Shown here piece by piece: positions 51,920 to 61,424 of a stretch of 64,000 bases of DNA. This stretch comes from JAYRGC01 sp041908065 (GTDB lineage: Bacteria; Pseudomonadota; Alphaproteobacteria; UBA9219): NCBI GenBank assembly GCA_041908065.1, contig JAYRGC010000039.1:7183-71182 (forward strand). The letters are read 5' to 3'. Made by a program: the position numbers and the translations under genes. The notes below the pieces were generated by a model, which was not told where the DNA came from, did no database searches, and saw only the letters and a list, made by a program, of their open reading frames with translations. How positions within the stretch are numbered: the stretch's first letter is position 1; the number at the start of each line of letters is the position of its first letter.

Positions 51920-52763
51920 TGCTGCCTCCTTTTTTGGCGAGTCTATCGAATTCCATCAGGCGTTGCATCAATTCCGGCAGCTGCTTGAGGGGAACCATGT
52001 TGGGGCCGTCGGAGGGGGCTTTGTCGGGATCGGGGTGGGTTTCCATGAACACCGCCGCCACGCCCACGGCCACCGCCGCCCTTGCCAAGTAAGGAACGAA
52101 ACGCCTGTCTCCGCCGCTGCGGTCGCCTTGGCCCCCGGGCTGCTGCACCGAATGGGTGGCGTCGAACACCACCGGATAGCCGGTTTCGGCCATGATGGGC
52201 AGGGCGCGCATGTCGTTGACCAGAGTGTTATAGCCGAAACTTACCCCGCGTTCGCACAGCATTACGCGGTCGTTTCCGGTCGAGGCCACCTTGGCGGCCA
52301 CGTTTTTCATGTCCCACGGCGCGAGGAACTGGCCTTTTTTGACGTTCACCGCCTTGCCGGTAGCTCCGGCCGCCAGCAGCAAATCGGTCTGCCGACACAA
52401 AAAGGCGGGAATTTGCAGCACGTCGACCGCCTCGGCCGCCGGAGCGCACTGCGCCGCGTCGTGGACGTCGGTGACCACAGGGAGTCCCGTTTTCTCCCGC
52501 ACCTCGGCCAGTATAGCCAAGCCTTCCTTCATGCCGACTCCGCGCACTCCGCCGATGGAAGTGCGGTTGGCCTTGTCGAAAGAGGATTTATATATGACGT
52601 TTACGTTCAGCTTTTTGGCGATGGAGGCGATTTCGCCGCTGACCTCCATGGCGTGGGCGCGGGATTCCAAAACGCAAGGCCCCAGCAGAAACGTCAATGG
52701 CAAGTCGTTGCCGATGGAAATTTTTCCGCCGGAGGCTTGAGAGATTTCGATGTGTTTGGACAT
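51912..52763 (-). CDS. kdsA: 3-deoxy-8-phosphooctulonate (KDO-8-P) synthase
   Basis: 283 residues. It condenses PEP and arabinose 5-phosphate to KDO-8-phosphate for LPS inner core. Landmarks: FLLGPCVLESRAHAM near residue 25, YKSSFDKANRTS, PVVTDVHDAAQ, and LCERGVSFGYNTLVNDM. The Cys in GPCVLE and the later metal-site residues should be compared for metal dependence. ATG 52763 has AAGGAG upstream, better than the start 7 codons earlier. The gene follows pssA by about 30 bases. Confidence 0.97.
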   Translation of the reverse strand: MSKHIEISQASGGKISIGNDLPLTFLLGPCVLESRAHAMEVSGEIASIAKKLNVNVIYKSSFDKANRTSIGGVRGVGMKEGLAILAEVREKTGLPVVTDVHDAAQCAPAAEAVDVLQIPAFLCRQTDLLLAAGATGKAVNVKKGQFLAPWDMKNVAAKVASTGNDRVMLCERGVSFGYNTLVNDMRALPIMAETGYPVVFDATHSVQQPGGQGDRSGGDRRFVPYLARAAVAVGVAAVFMETHPDPDKAPSDGPNMVPLKQLPELMQRLMEFDRLAKKGGSNG

Positions 52764-52795
52764 GCGCCACTCCTTAACTATCATTATCTACGGCT

Positions 52796-53569
52796 TTATT
52801 CTTTGGCCATCTTCCTGCGATAGCTTATCCATCCATAGGGCATGACCGCGACGTAGGTAAGGCCGACGCCCATCAGCGTCAGCCATGGCTCGGTTATCAA
52901 CGCCGCCACCAAAAGGCAGGCCCCCAGCATCACCGGAGCCACGAAGATGGGCGCGATGCGCCGCCCCTTAAGCGACATCGTGGGCAGGCGGCTAACCATC
53001 AGGCCGCCGACGATTATCAGCCATACGGCTATGGCTTGGGGGATTTGAGCATATGGTCCGAATTCCAGCCAAGGAAACAAGGGCAACAACGCCAGTCCGG
53101 CTCCGCCCGGGGCGGGGACTCCGGTGAAATAGCTTTTCGCCCATTGCGGCGCGGAGTGATCCTCCAGCATGGTATTAAAGCGCGCCAGACGCAGCGCGGT
53201 GCAGGCCACGAACGCTAATACAGCTATCCAGCCGATCGCGCCGCCCTCTTTCAGCGTCCACATATACATAATGAACGCCGGAGCCACGCCGAAGCTGATG
53301 CAGTCGGAAAGGCTGTCAAGCTCGGCACCGAATTTGCTGGTCATGTTCAACATTCTGGCTATCCGTCCGTCCAAAACGTCGAACACGGCGGCGATGACGA
53401 TGGCGATGGCCGCTTCTTGCCATTTGTCCATCATGGCGAAGCGCATCGCGGTAAGGCCTGAACACAGCGAAAGCATAGTCAGCAGATTCGGCAACAGCCG
53501 CGTTATCGGCAGATCGCGCACCTTTCTTCTCGCGTGGTTTGCGTCGCCGTTTTCGCCTTGTCCGTTCAT
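52796..53569 (-). CDS. pssA: CDP-diacylglycerol--serine O-phosphatidyltransferase
   Basis: 257-residue multi-helix membrane enzyme making phosphatidylserine. The CDP-alcohol phosphatidyltransferase motif reads DGRIARMLNMTSKFGAELD followed by SLSD, with all conserved acidic residues. About eight hydrophobic segments are seen. The ATG overlaps the end of psd by four bases, so synthesis and decarboxylation of phosphatidylserine are made from one message. Confidence 0.96.
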   Translation of the reverse strand: MNGQGENGDANHARRKVRDLPITRLLPNLLTMLSLCSGLTAMRFAMMDKWQEAAIAIVIAAVFDVLDGRIARMLNMTSKFGAELDSLSDCISFGVAPAFIMYMWTLKEGGAIGWIAVLAFVACTALRLARFNTMLEDHSAPQWAKSYFTGVPAPGGAGLALLPLFPWLEFGPYAQIPQAIAVWLIIVGGLMVSRLPTMSLKGRRIAPIFVAPVMLGACLLVAALITEPWLTLMGVGLTYVAVMPYGWISYRRKMAKE

Positions 53570-54270
53570 CTCATTTCACCATGCCGCCGTTTTTCCGTGG
53601 AGGAGCAATCGGCTAAGACCGTTTCGCCGCCTATCATGTATTGCCCCACCTCGACCAAGGGCTGCAAGCCCACGGGCAGGTAAACGTCGGCGCGGCTGCC
53701 GAAGCGGATGATGCCGAAACGCTCTCCGGCGCGCAGGCGATCTCCGGCCTTGACTTGGCAGATTATTCGCCGCGCCACCAATCCGGCGATTTGCACCACG
53801 CCGAGAAGCTGTCCTGAATACGGATGTTCTCCGCCAAGCCGCAGCGCGACCGAGGCGCGTTCGTTGTCATCGCTGGCTTTATCCATCGAGGCGTTCACGA
53901 ACTTTCCGGCGCGGTAATGCGCCGCCGCCACTTCGCCGTCCGCCGGAGAGCGGTTCACATGCACGTCGAAGACGTTGAGAAAGATGCTGATGCGGATCCG
54001 CTTGTCGCTGCCGAGGCCGAGGGAGGAATTCGGCGAAACCTCGGATACGGCAACCACCTTGCCGTCGGCGGGGCTGACTATCAGTCCGTCGCGCATGGGG
54101 GTGACGCGGTCGGGATCGCGGAAGAAGTATACGCACCAGACGGACAGTATCGCCCCCAGAGCGAACAGCCCCCAGCCGAACAGTCCTAGAACCACTGTGA
54201 CGACGGCGAATATGGCGATGAACGGCCATCCGGCGGGGTGTATCCGAGGAATCAGGGTGTATGGTTTCAT
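53566..54270 (-). CDS. psd: phosphatidylserine decarboxylase proenzyme
   Basis: 234 residues. It makes phosphatidylethanolamine from phosphatidylserine with a pyruvoyl group formed by self-cleavage. The cleavage site region is GIIRFGSRADVYLP, Ser in GS being the pyruvoyl precursor. RISIFLNVFDVHVNRSP is the other conserved block. This is the short form common in alphaproteobacteria. Two N-terminal membrane helices are seen. ATG 54270 (MKPYTLIPRIHP) is preferred over TTG 54282. It leads the psd-pssA-kdsA run. Confidence 0.96.
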   Translation of the reverse strand: MKPYTLIPRIHPAGWPFIAIFAVVTVVLGLFGWGLFALGAILSVWCVYFFRDPDRVTPMRDGLIVSPADGKVVAVSEVSPNSSLGLGSDKRIRISIFLNVFDVHVNRSPADGEVAAAHYRAGKFVNASMDKASDDNERASVALRLGGEHPYSGQLLGVVQIAGLVARRIICQVKAGDRLRAGERFGIIRFGSRADVYLPVGLQPLVEVGQYMIGGETVLADCSSTEKRRHGEMR

Positions 54271-54449
54271 GGCCGTTCCCAAAGGAAATTAGATGAAAGG
54301 CAAGCGGCGCATTATATCAACGATGCTGGAAACAGCGACATAAAAATCGAAAGCGCATTATGGCAAACTGGCGCGTAATATGTTAGAACAGGTTCTTAGT
54401 TCTTCCGGAGGGTTTCGTTCCAACCGCCGTCACCTCGGTGTTTTCCGCC

Positions 54450-54896
54450 ATGTCCACTGAAACAGCCGCAATTTCGCTCACGGATGACGGAACAGTCGAA
54501 AGCCGCTTTCGCAGGCTGGTCGACGACGGAGACTTGTTTTTCCGCAATATCGCGCCGCCGTCACGCAGCAACGTGCATTTTCAGGTGGACGGAGTGCCGT
54601 TCAACGCCAGCCACAGCGACAACAAAGACGGGATCAAGTTGACCATATGGGCGACCTTCGGCCCCCTTCCTTTCAGCGCGGAGTCCGTCGAAAAACGCCG
54701 AACCCTCATAGCCGTGATGGATTCGACTCGCCATCTAAAGGCGGTGAAGTTCGGCGTCGACGAAAGAAACATGATGATGGCCAAGGCCGAGTTTCAGGTG
54801 TCAGACATAGAGCCGCCGGATTTTATATTCGTCTCGCTGATCCGTTTTATTCAGGAAGCGCGGCCATATATTCGCCTGATCGGCGAGTGCATATAG
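54450..54896 (+). CDS. hypothetical protein, alphaproteobacterial type
   Basis: 148 residues from ATG 54450 (GTG 54438 possible). Soluble, no signal peptide, mixed alpha/beta; the conserved-looking core is KLTIWATFGPLPFSAESVEK. It ends in a moderately hydrophobic helix (FIFVSLIRFIQEARPYIRLI). No family of known function is recognised. It is followed after 7 bases by a glycosyltransferase and then PBP1A, so it is the first of a three-gene unit. Confidence 0.6.
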   Translation: MSTETAAISLTDDGTVESRFRRLVDDGDLFFRNIAPPSRSNVHFQVDGVPFNASHSDNKDGIKLTIWATFGPLPFSAESVEKRRTLIAVMDSTRHLKAVKFGVDERNMMMAKAEFQVSDIEPPDFIFVSLIRFIQEARPYIRLIGECI

Positions 54897-54903
54897 GTTG
54901 GGA

Positions 54904-55671
54904 ATGAACGCGCCGCCGCTGCTTTCCGTAGTTATTCCCTTGCGCGACGAGGCCGGAAACATAGCCCCTTTGTTGCGGGAGATATGCTCGACGCTTTCGG
55001 TTTATCCCCGCGTGGGAGATGGTTTCGAGATAGTTTGCGTCAACGACGGCAGCGTAGACGGAACCGAGGCGGAGGTGGCCGCCTTCAGAGAATCCAACCC
55101 CGCGATTGCCCTGAAAATCATCCGCCACGGACGCTCGCAGGGCATGAGCGTCGCCATCCGCAACGCCGTTCGCCGCGCTCGCGCCGATTGGATATTCACC
55201 ATCGACGGGGACGGCCAGAACGATCCGGCGGATATTCCTCGCCTATGCGATCTTGCATGGGTGTCGCCCGCGGGGGACGAGAACAGGGGGGGCAAGGTTC
55301 TCGTGGCAGGAATCCGCGCCCATCGCCGCGACACTTTGCCCAAGCGTTTGGCCAGCCGCGTCGCCAACGCCGTCCGCCGTATGATTTTGCGCGACGATTG
55401 CCCCGACACCGGATGCGCGATGAAGCTGTTTCGTCGTGACGGCTATTTGGATATGCCTTTTTTCAACGGGTTGCACCGGTTTATGCCCGCCTTGTTCCGT
55501 CATTACGGCCATCAGGTTTGGTTCGCTCCGGTCAACGATCGTCCGCGATTGCGTGGTATTTCTAAATCGGATTTCGCCGGACGGGCGGTTCGGGGAGCGT
55601 TTGATATTCTAGGGGTGACATGGCTTATGTGGCGCACGCCATCGCCGCCGGACGAAGGAGAGGAAACATGA
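54904..55671 (+). CDS. glycosyltransferase family 2 (dolichyl-phosphate mannose synthase-like)
   Basis: 255 residues, GT-A fold. The N-terminal LSVVIPLRDEAGNIAPLL, the DxD-like region FTIDGDGQNDPADIPRL near residue 97, and the acceptor block DTGCAMKLFRRDGYLDMPFF match GT2 enzymes that transfer a sugar to a polyprenyl phosphate. The C-terminus has no clear membrane helices. Its stop overlaps the start of PBP1A by four bases. The pairing suggests a role in envelope glycan work. Confidence 0.85.
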   Translation: MNAPPLLSVVIPLRDEAGNIAPLLREICSTLSVYPRVGDGFEIVCVNDGSVDGTEAEVAAFRESNPAIALKIIRHGRSQGMSVAIRNAVRRARADWIFTIDGDGQNDPADIPRLCDLAWVSPAGDENRGGKVLVAGIRAHRRDTLPKRLASRVANAVRRMILRDDCPDTGCAMKLFRRDGYLDMPFFNGLHRFMPALFRHYGHQVWFAPVNDRPRLRGISKSDFAGRAVRGAFDILGVTWLMWRTPSPPDEGEET

Positions 55672-58187
55672 AATTTCTCTCCGGACTGCTTTCGCTCGCC
55701 ATGCTGGGGTTGTTGGCCGTGGCGTTGGCCGCATTGGCCGCGCTGGAGCATTACGGCAATGATTTGCCGGATTATTCGTATCTCAAGGACTATCAGCCGC
55801 CGACACTCAGCCGCATTTATTCCGACGACGGGCGCATGATGGCCACCATCGCCGCCGAGCAACGGATGTTCGTTCCTATCGAGGCGATGCCCAAGATGAT
55901 AGCTGGCGCGTTTCTGTCGGCGGAGGATCAGAACTTTTACCAACACGGCGGCGTGGATTTTTCCGGCATCGCCCGCGCCGCGCTCACCAATATCCAGAAC
56001 GTCGGGCGTGACCGCCGGCCTATGGGGGCTTCGACCATCACCCAGCAAGTGGCCAAGAACATGCTGCTGAGCAACGAGGTGTCGGTGGCGCGCAAGATTC
56101 GCGAGATGATACTGTCGACGCGCATCGAAAAGGCTTTGGGGAAGGAGCGGATACTCGAGATTTATTTGAACGAGATATTCTTGGGCAATCGCTCTTATGG
56201 CGTGGCCGCCGCCGCGCTCAATTATTTCAACAAGTCGTTGGACGAGCTTACGGTGGCCGAGGCCGCGTATCTGGCGGCGTTGCCCAAGGCCCCCAACAAC
56301 TACCATCCGACGCGCGACCACGACGCAGCGGTGGCTCGGCGCGATTGGGTCATCGGGCGGATGCAGGAGGATGGGCGCATCAGCGTCGAGCAAGCCTCGG
56401 CGGCGAAGGCCGAGCCTTTGGCGGCGCGTTCCCGCGACGAGGCGGGGACGGTGACAGCCGAATATTTCTCCGAGGAAGTGCGGCGGCAACTAGTGGCGCA
56501 ATTCGGGGAAAAGGCGGTGCTGGAGGGCGGGTTGGCGGTCAAGACCAGCCTCGATCCGCGCCTGCAGGCGATAGCGACGGCGGCCTTGCGCGAAGGGTTG
56601 GTGGATTTCGACCGCCGCCAGCGCGGATGGCGCGGGGCGGTCGCGCACATCAGCGACATGAAAAACTGGAAATCGCTATTGCGCTCGGTGGCCGTTCCCG
56701 CCGGAGGCGAGGGATGGCAACTGGCCGTGGTGGGAAGCGTGAAGGGCGGCGACGCTGCCATTGCCACCAGCGAGGGGAAGGCGGGGCGCATCCCCTTCGC
56801 CGAGCTGAAATGGGCGCGGCGCGAGCTGCCGGACGACACCTTTGGGCCTCCGGTAAGGTCGGCCTCCGACGTGCTGGCGGTGGGCGACGTGGTGCTGGTG
56901 GAGAAAGTCGCGGCGGCGGAGGACGGCAAACGCTATCCCGAAGGAACCTATACCCTGCGGCAGATTCCGGCGGTGCAGGGCGCGTTGGTGGCTTTGGATC
57001 CCCATACCGGCCGCGTTTTCGCCATGAGCGGCGGATTCAGCCCCAAGATAAGCCAGTTTAACCGCGCCACCCAAGCCATGCGCCAACCAGGTTCCGCCTT
57101 CAAGCCGTTCGTGTATATGGCCGCGCTGGATAAGGGGTTCACCCCGTCCAGCCTGATACTCGACGCGCCGTTCGAGTATTTCCAAGGCCCGGGGCTGCCG
57201 TTGTGGAAGCCGGAGAACTATTCCCAGCAGTTTTACGGCGCGACGCCTTTGCGCGTGGGGGTGGAAAAATCCCGCAACGTGATGACGGTGCGTCTGGCCA
57301 ACAGCATCGGGATGCCCGCCGTGGTCGAATACGCCAAGAAGTTCGGAATATCCGACGATATGCCCGAGCTGCTGTCCTTCTCGTTGGGGGCCAAGGAAAC
57401 GACCGTGATGCGCTTGACGGCGGCCTATGGGATGATCGTCAACGGCGGCAAAAAGATCGTGCCCAGCATAATCGATCGCGTCCAAGACCGCGCCGGACGC
57501 ACCATCTGGAGGCAGGATGGCCGCGAATGCGCCGGATGCGTGTTGCGGGAATGGATTCCCGGATCGTTGCCGCCGGAGATACCCGACATGCGCGAGGAGG
57601 TTGAGGATCCGCGCACCGCCTATCAAATGGTGTCGATATTGGAAGGCGTGGTTCAACGCGGCACGGCGGCGCGATTGAAGGCGATGGGCATTCCGGTGGC
57701 CGGAAAGACCGGAACCACCAACGACAGCCGCGACGCGTGGTTCGTGGGCTTCACGCCGGATCTGGCGTGCGGGGTGTTCGTGGGATTCGACGATCCCAAA
57801 CCGTTGGGGTCGCATGAAACCGGAGCCAGCGTCGCCGTGCCGATATTTCAGAAATTCATGTCCGATGCCGTTAAGGACAAACCGGCGGTTTCTTTCCGAA
57901 TGCCGTCCGGTTTGCGGATGGTGAAGGTAACTCCTGAAACCGGAGCCGTGGCGGCGGCGGGCGATCCGAACGCCATATGGGAGGCCTTCGTGCCGGATAC
58001 CGAACCGCAGGAGGGAGAGAGTCGTCCGGTGTTGGACGGCAGCGTCACCGGCGCGGCGGCGCAAGGCGCGGCTGGAGCGTTGGGCGAACGAAAACAGGTC
58101 GACGAAGAAGATGCGGGGCAGGATACGCCGCCGCGCTCTCTTGCGCCGCAATCCCCCTCTGTCACAGGAACCGGCGGTCTTTATTAG
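55668..58187 (+). CDS. mrcA: penicillin-binding protein 1A (bifunctional)
   Basis: 839 residues. An N-terminal anchor (MKFLSGLLSLAMLGLLAVAL) precedes the glycosyltransferase domain with EDQNFYQHGGVDFSGIARA and GASTITQQVAKNMLL, which polymerises lipid II. An OB-like insert (about 300-440) follows. The transpeptidase has SAFK (in RQPGSAFKPFVYM), SRN (in VEKSRNVMTV) and KTGTTN motifs. The C-terminal ~60 residues are polar and low-complexity. ATG 55668 has AAGGAG and overlaps the previous stop (ATGA). The stop codon is at the edge of a large palindrome. Confidence 0.97.
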   Translation: MKFLSGLLSLAMLGLLAVALAALAALEHYGNDLPDYSYLKDYQPPTLSRIYSDDGRMMATIAAEQRMFVPIEAMPKMIAGAFLSAEDQNFYQHGGVDFSGIARAALTNIQNVGRDRRPMGASTITQQVAKNMLLSNEVSVARKIREMILSTRIEKALGKERILEIYLNEIFLGNRSYGVAAAALNYFNKSLDELTVAEAAYLAALPKAPNNYHPTRDHDAAVARRDWVIGRMQEDGRISVEQASAAKAEPLAARSRDEAGTVTAEYFSEEVRRQLVAQFGEKAVLEGGLAVKTSLDPRLQAIATAALREGLVDFDRRQRGWRGAVAHISDMKNWKSLLRSVAVPAGGEGWQLAVVGSVKGGDAAIATSEGKAGRIPFAELKWARRELPDDTFGPPVRSASDVLAVGDVVLVEKVAAAEDGKRYPEGTYTLRQIPAVQGALVALDPHTGRVFAMSGGFSPKISQFNRATQAMRQPGSAFKPFVYMAALDKGFTPSSLILDAPFEYFQGPGLPLWKPENYSQQFYGATPLRVGVEKSRNVMTVRLANSIGMPAVVEYAKKFGISDDMPELLSFSLGAKETTVMRLTAAYGMIVNGGKKIVPSIIDRVQDRAGRTIWRQDGRECAGCVLREWIPGSLPPEIPDMREEVEDPRTAYQMVSILEGVVQRGTAARLKAMGIPVAGKTGTTNDSRDAWFVGFTPDLACGVFVGFDDPKPLGSHETGASVAVPIFQKFMSDAVKDKPAVSFRMPSGLRMVKVTPETGAVAAAGDPNAIWEAFVPDTEPQEGESRPVLDGSVTGAAAQGAAGALGERKQVDEEDAGQDTPPRSLAPQSPSVTGTGGLY

Positions 58188-58431
58188 ATTTCTTGCATAA
58201 ATGCCGTCATTTGCGAAGTAGACAGCCAAAGGCCGTATGCGAGCCGCCTCTTGGGTTTGGGCGTCATTGCGAGCCGCCACCCTTTGGTTTGGACAGCTTT
58301 GAACGCTGTCGGGCGGCGAAGCAATCCAGAGCCGTTGCTCTATGACTCTAGATTGCTTCGCCGCCAAGGGGCGGCTCGCAATGACAGCCTTTGGCTGTGA
58401 CTTCGCGTGACAGCAGTTATGCAAGAAGTCC
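58186..58431. repeat. large composite palindrome with R1 long variant (copy 8)
   Basis: Bounded by TTCTTGCATAA (58190-58200) and its inverse TTATGCAAGAA (58418-58428). Inside are a degenerate R1 start with CAGCCAAAGGCCG, then a full R1 of the long variant (58262-58385) with inner ACAGCTTTGAACGCTGT, then the flank hairpin CAGCCTTTGGCTG. The left boundary overlaps the stop of the PBP1A gene. With 58432-58520 it is the whole gap before the patatin gene. Confidence 0.85.
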
Positions 58432-58455
58432 ATTGAGTAGTCGTAGCGGCGTTAA

Positions 58456-58487
58456 GAGCCTGTCCATAATCTCGTTACTCTGCGTGG
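58456..58487 (+). repeat. R4 short dispersed repeat (copy 1)
   Basis: GAGCCTGTCCATAATCTCGT followed by TACTCTGCGTGG. A matching copy in the same orientation, GAGCCTGTTCAGAATCTCGT, starts at 61424. The two flank the patatin and ABC-exporter genes. Its nature is unknown; it could be the end of a lost insertion element. Confidence 0.55.
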
Positions 58488-58520
58488 AAAAACTGCCCTG
58501 AAGACTATTCAGCCGCGCGG

Positions 58521-59519
58521 CTATTGCTGGGGTTCCCGCGCGCTGTGCGCAAGGACTTGCAGCGCGTCGGCCAATTCTGGACGTTTGCGCATGACGGCGG
58601 CCTCGCCTTCATGGATGGCCTCGTCGGTGCGGTCGAACTCCAGCAACCCTATGTGGCCAAGGCGCGGGGCGATGTGAACGTCAGGCGGGTCGCCAGCCAG
58701 ACGGGCGCGGGTGATGCGGTCTTGCATGATATTCAAGGCCGAAGTCATGGTTCCGAAGATGCTGGGCGCGTCATAGCCGCGCTTGAACATAAGCCGGGCC
58801 ATCTTCTCGAACATGGTTTCCTTGCCGTTTTCTTCGGTCTCGTCCATGGTTCTCAGGACGTCCATTCCGGCGGCCGTCGAGATGTTGGTGTCGTTTTGCC
58901 GCGATTTGCCGATAATGTCCGCGCTGAGGTTAACGGCTATCACCATATCCGCTCCCAAGGCGCGGCACACTGTGACAGGCAACGGGTTGACCAACGCTCC
59001 GTCGACAAGCCACCGCCCCATCATGCGGACTGGCGGGAAGATGCCGGGCAGCGAGAACGAAGCCCGCATGGCTTCCGCCAGATCGCCTTGCTGCAACCAT
59101 ATCTCGTGGCCGGTGATCATGTCGGTGGTGACCGCCACATAGGGGCCGCGCAGCTCCTCTATCTTGATAGTTCCGAGGTGCTTTCGCATTTCCTCCATCA
59201 GTCGTTCGCCGCCGATAAGCCCGCCGCTGCGTAATCGCATGTCCAGATAGCCGATGATGCGGCTGCGCGACAGCGAACGCGCCCAAGTTTCCAGATTATC
59301 CAGTTTTCCGGCCAGATAGCAGCCGCCGGCGAGTGCGCCCACAGAACATCCCGCCACGATGTCGAATTCGAATCCGAGGCGTTTTAATGCCCGAATGGCT
59401 CCGATATGCGCCCAGCCTCTGGCCATGCCGCTGCTGAGAGCCAAGCCGATTTTCCGCTTGGCGGGTCGGCTACCGGCGGATTTCCTAGGCGTGTCGTTAA
59501 AATCGCCCATTATGTCCAT
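58521..59519 (-). CDS. patatin-like phospholipase (RssA-type)
   Basis: 332 residues. The patatin Ser-Asp dyad is clear: oxyanion-like IGLALSSGMARGWAHIGAIR, the nucleophile GCSVG in DIVAGCSVGALAGG, and the Asp in WLVDGALVNPLPV. It probably hydrolyses phospholipid or lysophospholipid. There is no signal peptide, so it is likely cytosolic. ATG 59519 is chosen (TGGGGT upstream); a start 10 codons earlier is possible. It is divergent from the ABC exporter gene and bounded by R4 repeats. Confidence 0.88.
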   Translation of the reverse strand: MDIMGDFNDTPRKSAGSRPAKRKIGLALSSGMARGWAHIGAIRALKRLGFEFDIVAGCSVGALAGGCYLAGKLDNLETWARSLSRSRIIGYLDMRLRSGGLIGGERLMEEMRKHLGTIKIEELRGPYVAVTTDMITGHEIWLQQGDLAEAMRASFSLPGIFPPVRMMGRWLVDGALVNPLPVTVCRALGADMVIAVNLSADIIGKSRQNDTNISTAAGMDVLRTMDETEENGKETMFEKMARLMFKRGYDAPSIFGTMTSALNIMQDRITRARLAGDPPDVHIAPRLGHIGLLEFDRTDEAIHEGEAAVMRKRPELADALQVLAHSAREPQQ

Positions 59520-59609
59520 ACCCCATAAACAGGCTGTAAAAAGTCGCACAAAGCCCTAATATACAATCGCCTGAAACAATTACCTTTTGCTTAAATTGGA
59601 GCGATTCTC

Positions 59610-61424
59610 TTGCCAAAATCTCCGCAATCCAGCGATTCCGCCACAGTGTGCGATGCAAAAAACCCCAAAAACAGCCATGTTGCGCTGCCGCAATCGTCTT
59701 GGAAGCTGATGGGGCGGCTGTACCGTTCCTATCTGAAAGACCACCTTTGGGGGTTCGCCGTGGCGGGGATTTTCATGGCTTTTTCCGCCGCCTCGACCGG
59801 AGCCTTGGCGCGGATGATCGAACCCGTCGTCAACAAGCTGGGGCAGGGCAACGGGGCGGGGTACGCAGCCACCATGGGCGGAGCCATCATGGGGATATTC
59901 GCGGTGCGCGGCTTGGCCACCTATATGCACACCGTGGTGATGAACAGCATCGGCCAGCGCATAGTAACCGACGTGCAGCAAGGGATGCATCGCCATTTGC
60001 TGGAATCCGACATGGCGTTCTTTCATTCCAACGCTTCCGGCGCGCTTATCTCGCGCCTTACCAACGACGTGGGCGTTATGCGGCAGGCGGTGGGCGAGTG
60101 CTTGACCGGAACTCTCAAGGGCGGGTTGACGCTGATATTTTTGATCGGCGTGATGTTCTGGCAGGATTGGAAGCTGTCTTTGGCCGCGTTTTTCGTTTTT
60201 CCGCTGTCGGCGTTTTTCGTCGCCAAGCTGGGGCGGCACATGCGCCGCTATTCGCGACGGACGCAGGAGGAGACCGGAAACTTCGCCTCGCTGCTTTCCC
60301 AAGCGTTTCAGGGAATGCGCCACGTCAAGGCCTATGGATTGGAGGAGCGCGAGCATTCCCGCGTGCGCGAGGTCACCGAAAACATCTATCGCATCGCCTT
60401 GAAAAGCTACCGCGCCGGAGCGTTGTCCAATCCAATGGCGGAGATACTGAGCGGCGTGGCCATCGCCACCGTCGTGCTGTACGGCAACTGGCAGGTGGAG
60501 CAGGGGTTGACGACGCCAGGGGCGTTGTTCTCGTTCATCACCGCTTTCGTCTTGGCTTACGACCCCATGAAGCGCACCGCCAAAGTCAACGCGCAGTTTC
60601 AAGCCGGACTGGCCGCCGCCGAGCGGGTGTTCCAGCTTTTGGACAACAAGCCCGCAGTGGTGGACAAGCCTGATGCTCGCCCATTGCCGGACGGAGATAG
60701 CGGCGTGACGCTGGACAATGTCATGTTCCGCTATGCCGACGGGACGTTGGCTTTGGATGGCGTCAGCATCTGCGTGCCGCAAGGCAAGACGGTGGCCATA
60801 GTGGGGCCTTCGGGCGCGGGAAAATCCACTGTCGTAAACCTCATCCCGCGCTTTTTCGACGTGGAGAGCGGGCGGGTGCTGGTGGGCGGCAAAGACGTGC
60901 GCGACCTGACGCTAGCGAGTTTGCGCTCCCACATGGCTTTGGTCAGCCAAGAAACCGCGCTGTTCGACGACAGCGTTCTGGCCAACATCGTTTGCGGCCG
61001 CGCCGGAGCCACGCGGGAGGAGGCGGAGGCCGCCGCCGCCGCGGCTTCAGCCGACGGCTTTATCCGCGAATTGCCGCAGGGGTACGACACTCGGGTTGGA
61101 GAACACGGCGTCAAGCTGTCGGGCGGGCAACGCCAACGCATAGCCATCGCCCGCGCCATGTTGCGCGACGCGCCCATATTGCTGTTGGACGAGGCCACCT
61201 CGGCGTTGGACAACTCCTCCGAGCGCGCGGTGCAATCCGCCTTGCGCCGCTTGCGCCAAGGCCGCACCACCATCGTGGTGGCGCATCGCCTTTCCACCAT
61301 CGCTGATGCCGACTTGATAGTGGTCATGGACGCAGGCCGCGTTGTGGAAACCGGCAACCACGCCAGCCTTTTGGCGGCGGGCGGAACCTATGCGCGGCTT
61401 TACGGAATGCAAGGGGGGATTTAG
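59610..61424 (+). CDS. MsbA-like ABC exporter (fused permease/ATPase)
   Basis: 604 residues. The N-terminal six-helix membrane domain (about 35-330) has the coupling-helix regions seen in lipid exporters. The C-terminal ATPase has Walker A GPSGAGKSTVVNL, Q-loop region MALVSQETALFDD, signature LSGGQRQRIAIARAML, Walker B ILLLDEATSALD and the switch His in VVAHRLSTIA. Probably moves lipid A-core or another lipid out of the inner membrane; drug export cannot be excluded. TTG 59610 has GGAG eight bases upstream and is taken as start. No kinase LpxK gene is adjacent. Confidence 0.9.
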   Translation: MPKSPQSSDSATVCDAKNPKNSHVALPQSSWKLMGRLYRSYLKDHLWGFAVAGIFMAFSAASTGALARMIEPVVNKLGQGNGAGYAATMGGAIMGIFAVRGLATYMHTVVMNSIGQRIVTDVQQGMHRHLLESDMAFFHSNASGALISRLTNDVGVMRQAVGECLTGTLKGGLTLIFLIGVMFWQDWKLSLAAFFVFPLSAFFVAKLGRHMRRYSRRTQEETGNFASLLSQAFQGMRHVKAYGLEEREHSRVREVTENIYRIALKSYRAGALSNPMAEILSGVAIATVVLYGNWQVEQGLTTPGALFSFITAFVLAYDPMKRTAKVNAQFQAGLAAAERVFQLLDNKPAVVDKPDARPLPDGDSGVTLDNVMFRYADGTLALDGVSICVPQGKTVAIVGPSGAGKSTVVNLIPRFFDVESGRVLVGGKDVRDLTLASLRSHMALVSQETALFDDSVLANIVCGRAGATREEAEAAAAAASADGFIRELPQGYDTRVGEHGVKLSGGQRQRIAIARAMLRDAPILLLDEATSALDNSSERAVQSALRRLRQGRTTIVVAHRLSTIADADLIVVMDAGRVVETGNHASLLAAGGTYARLYGMQGGI

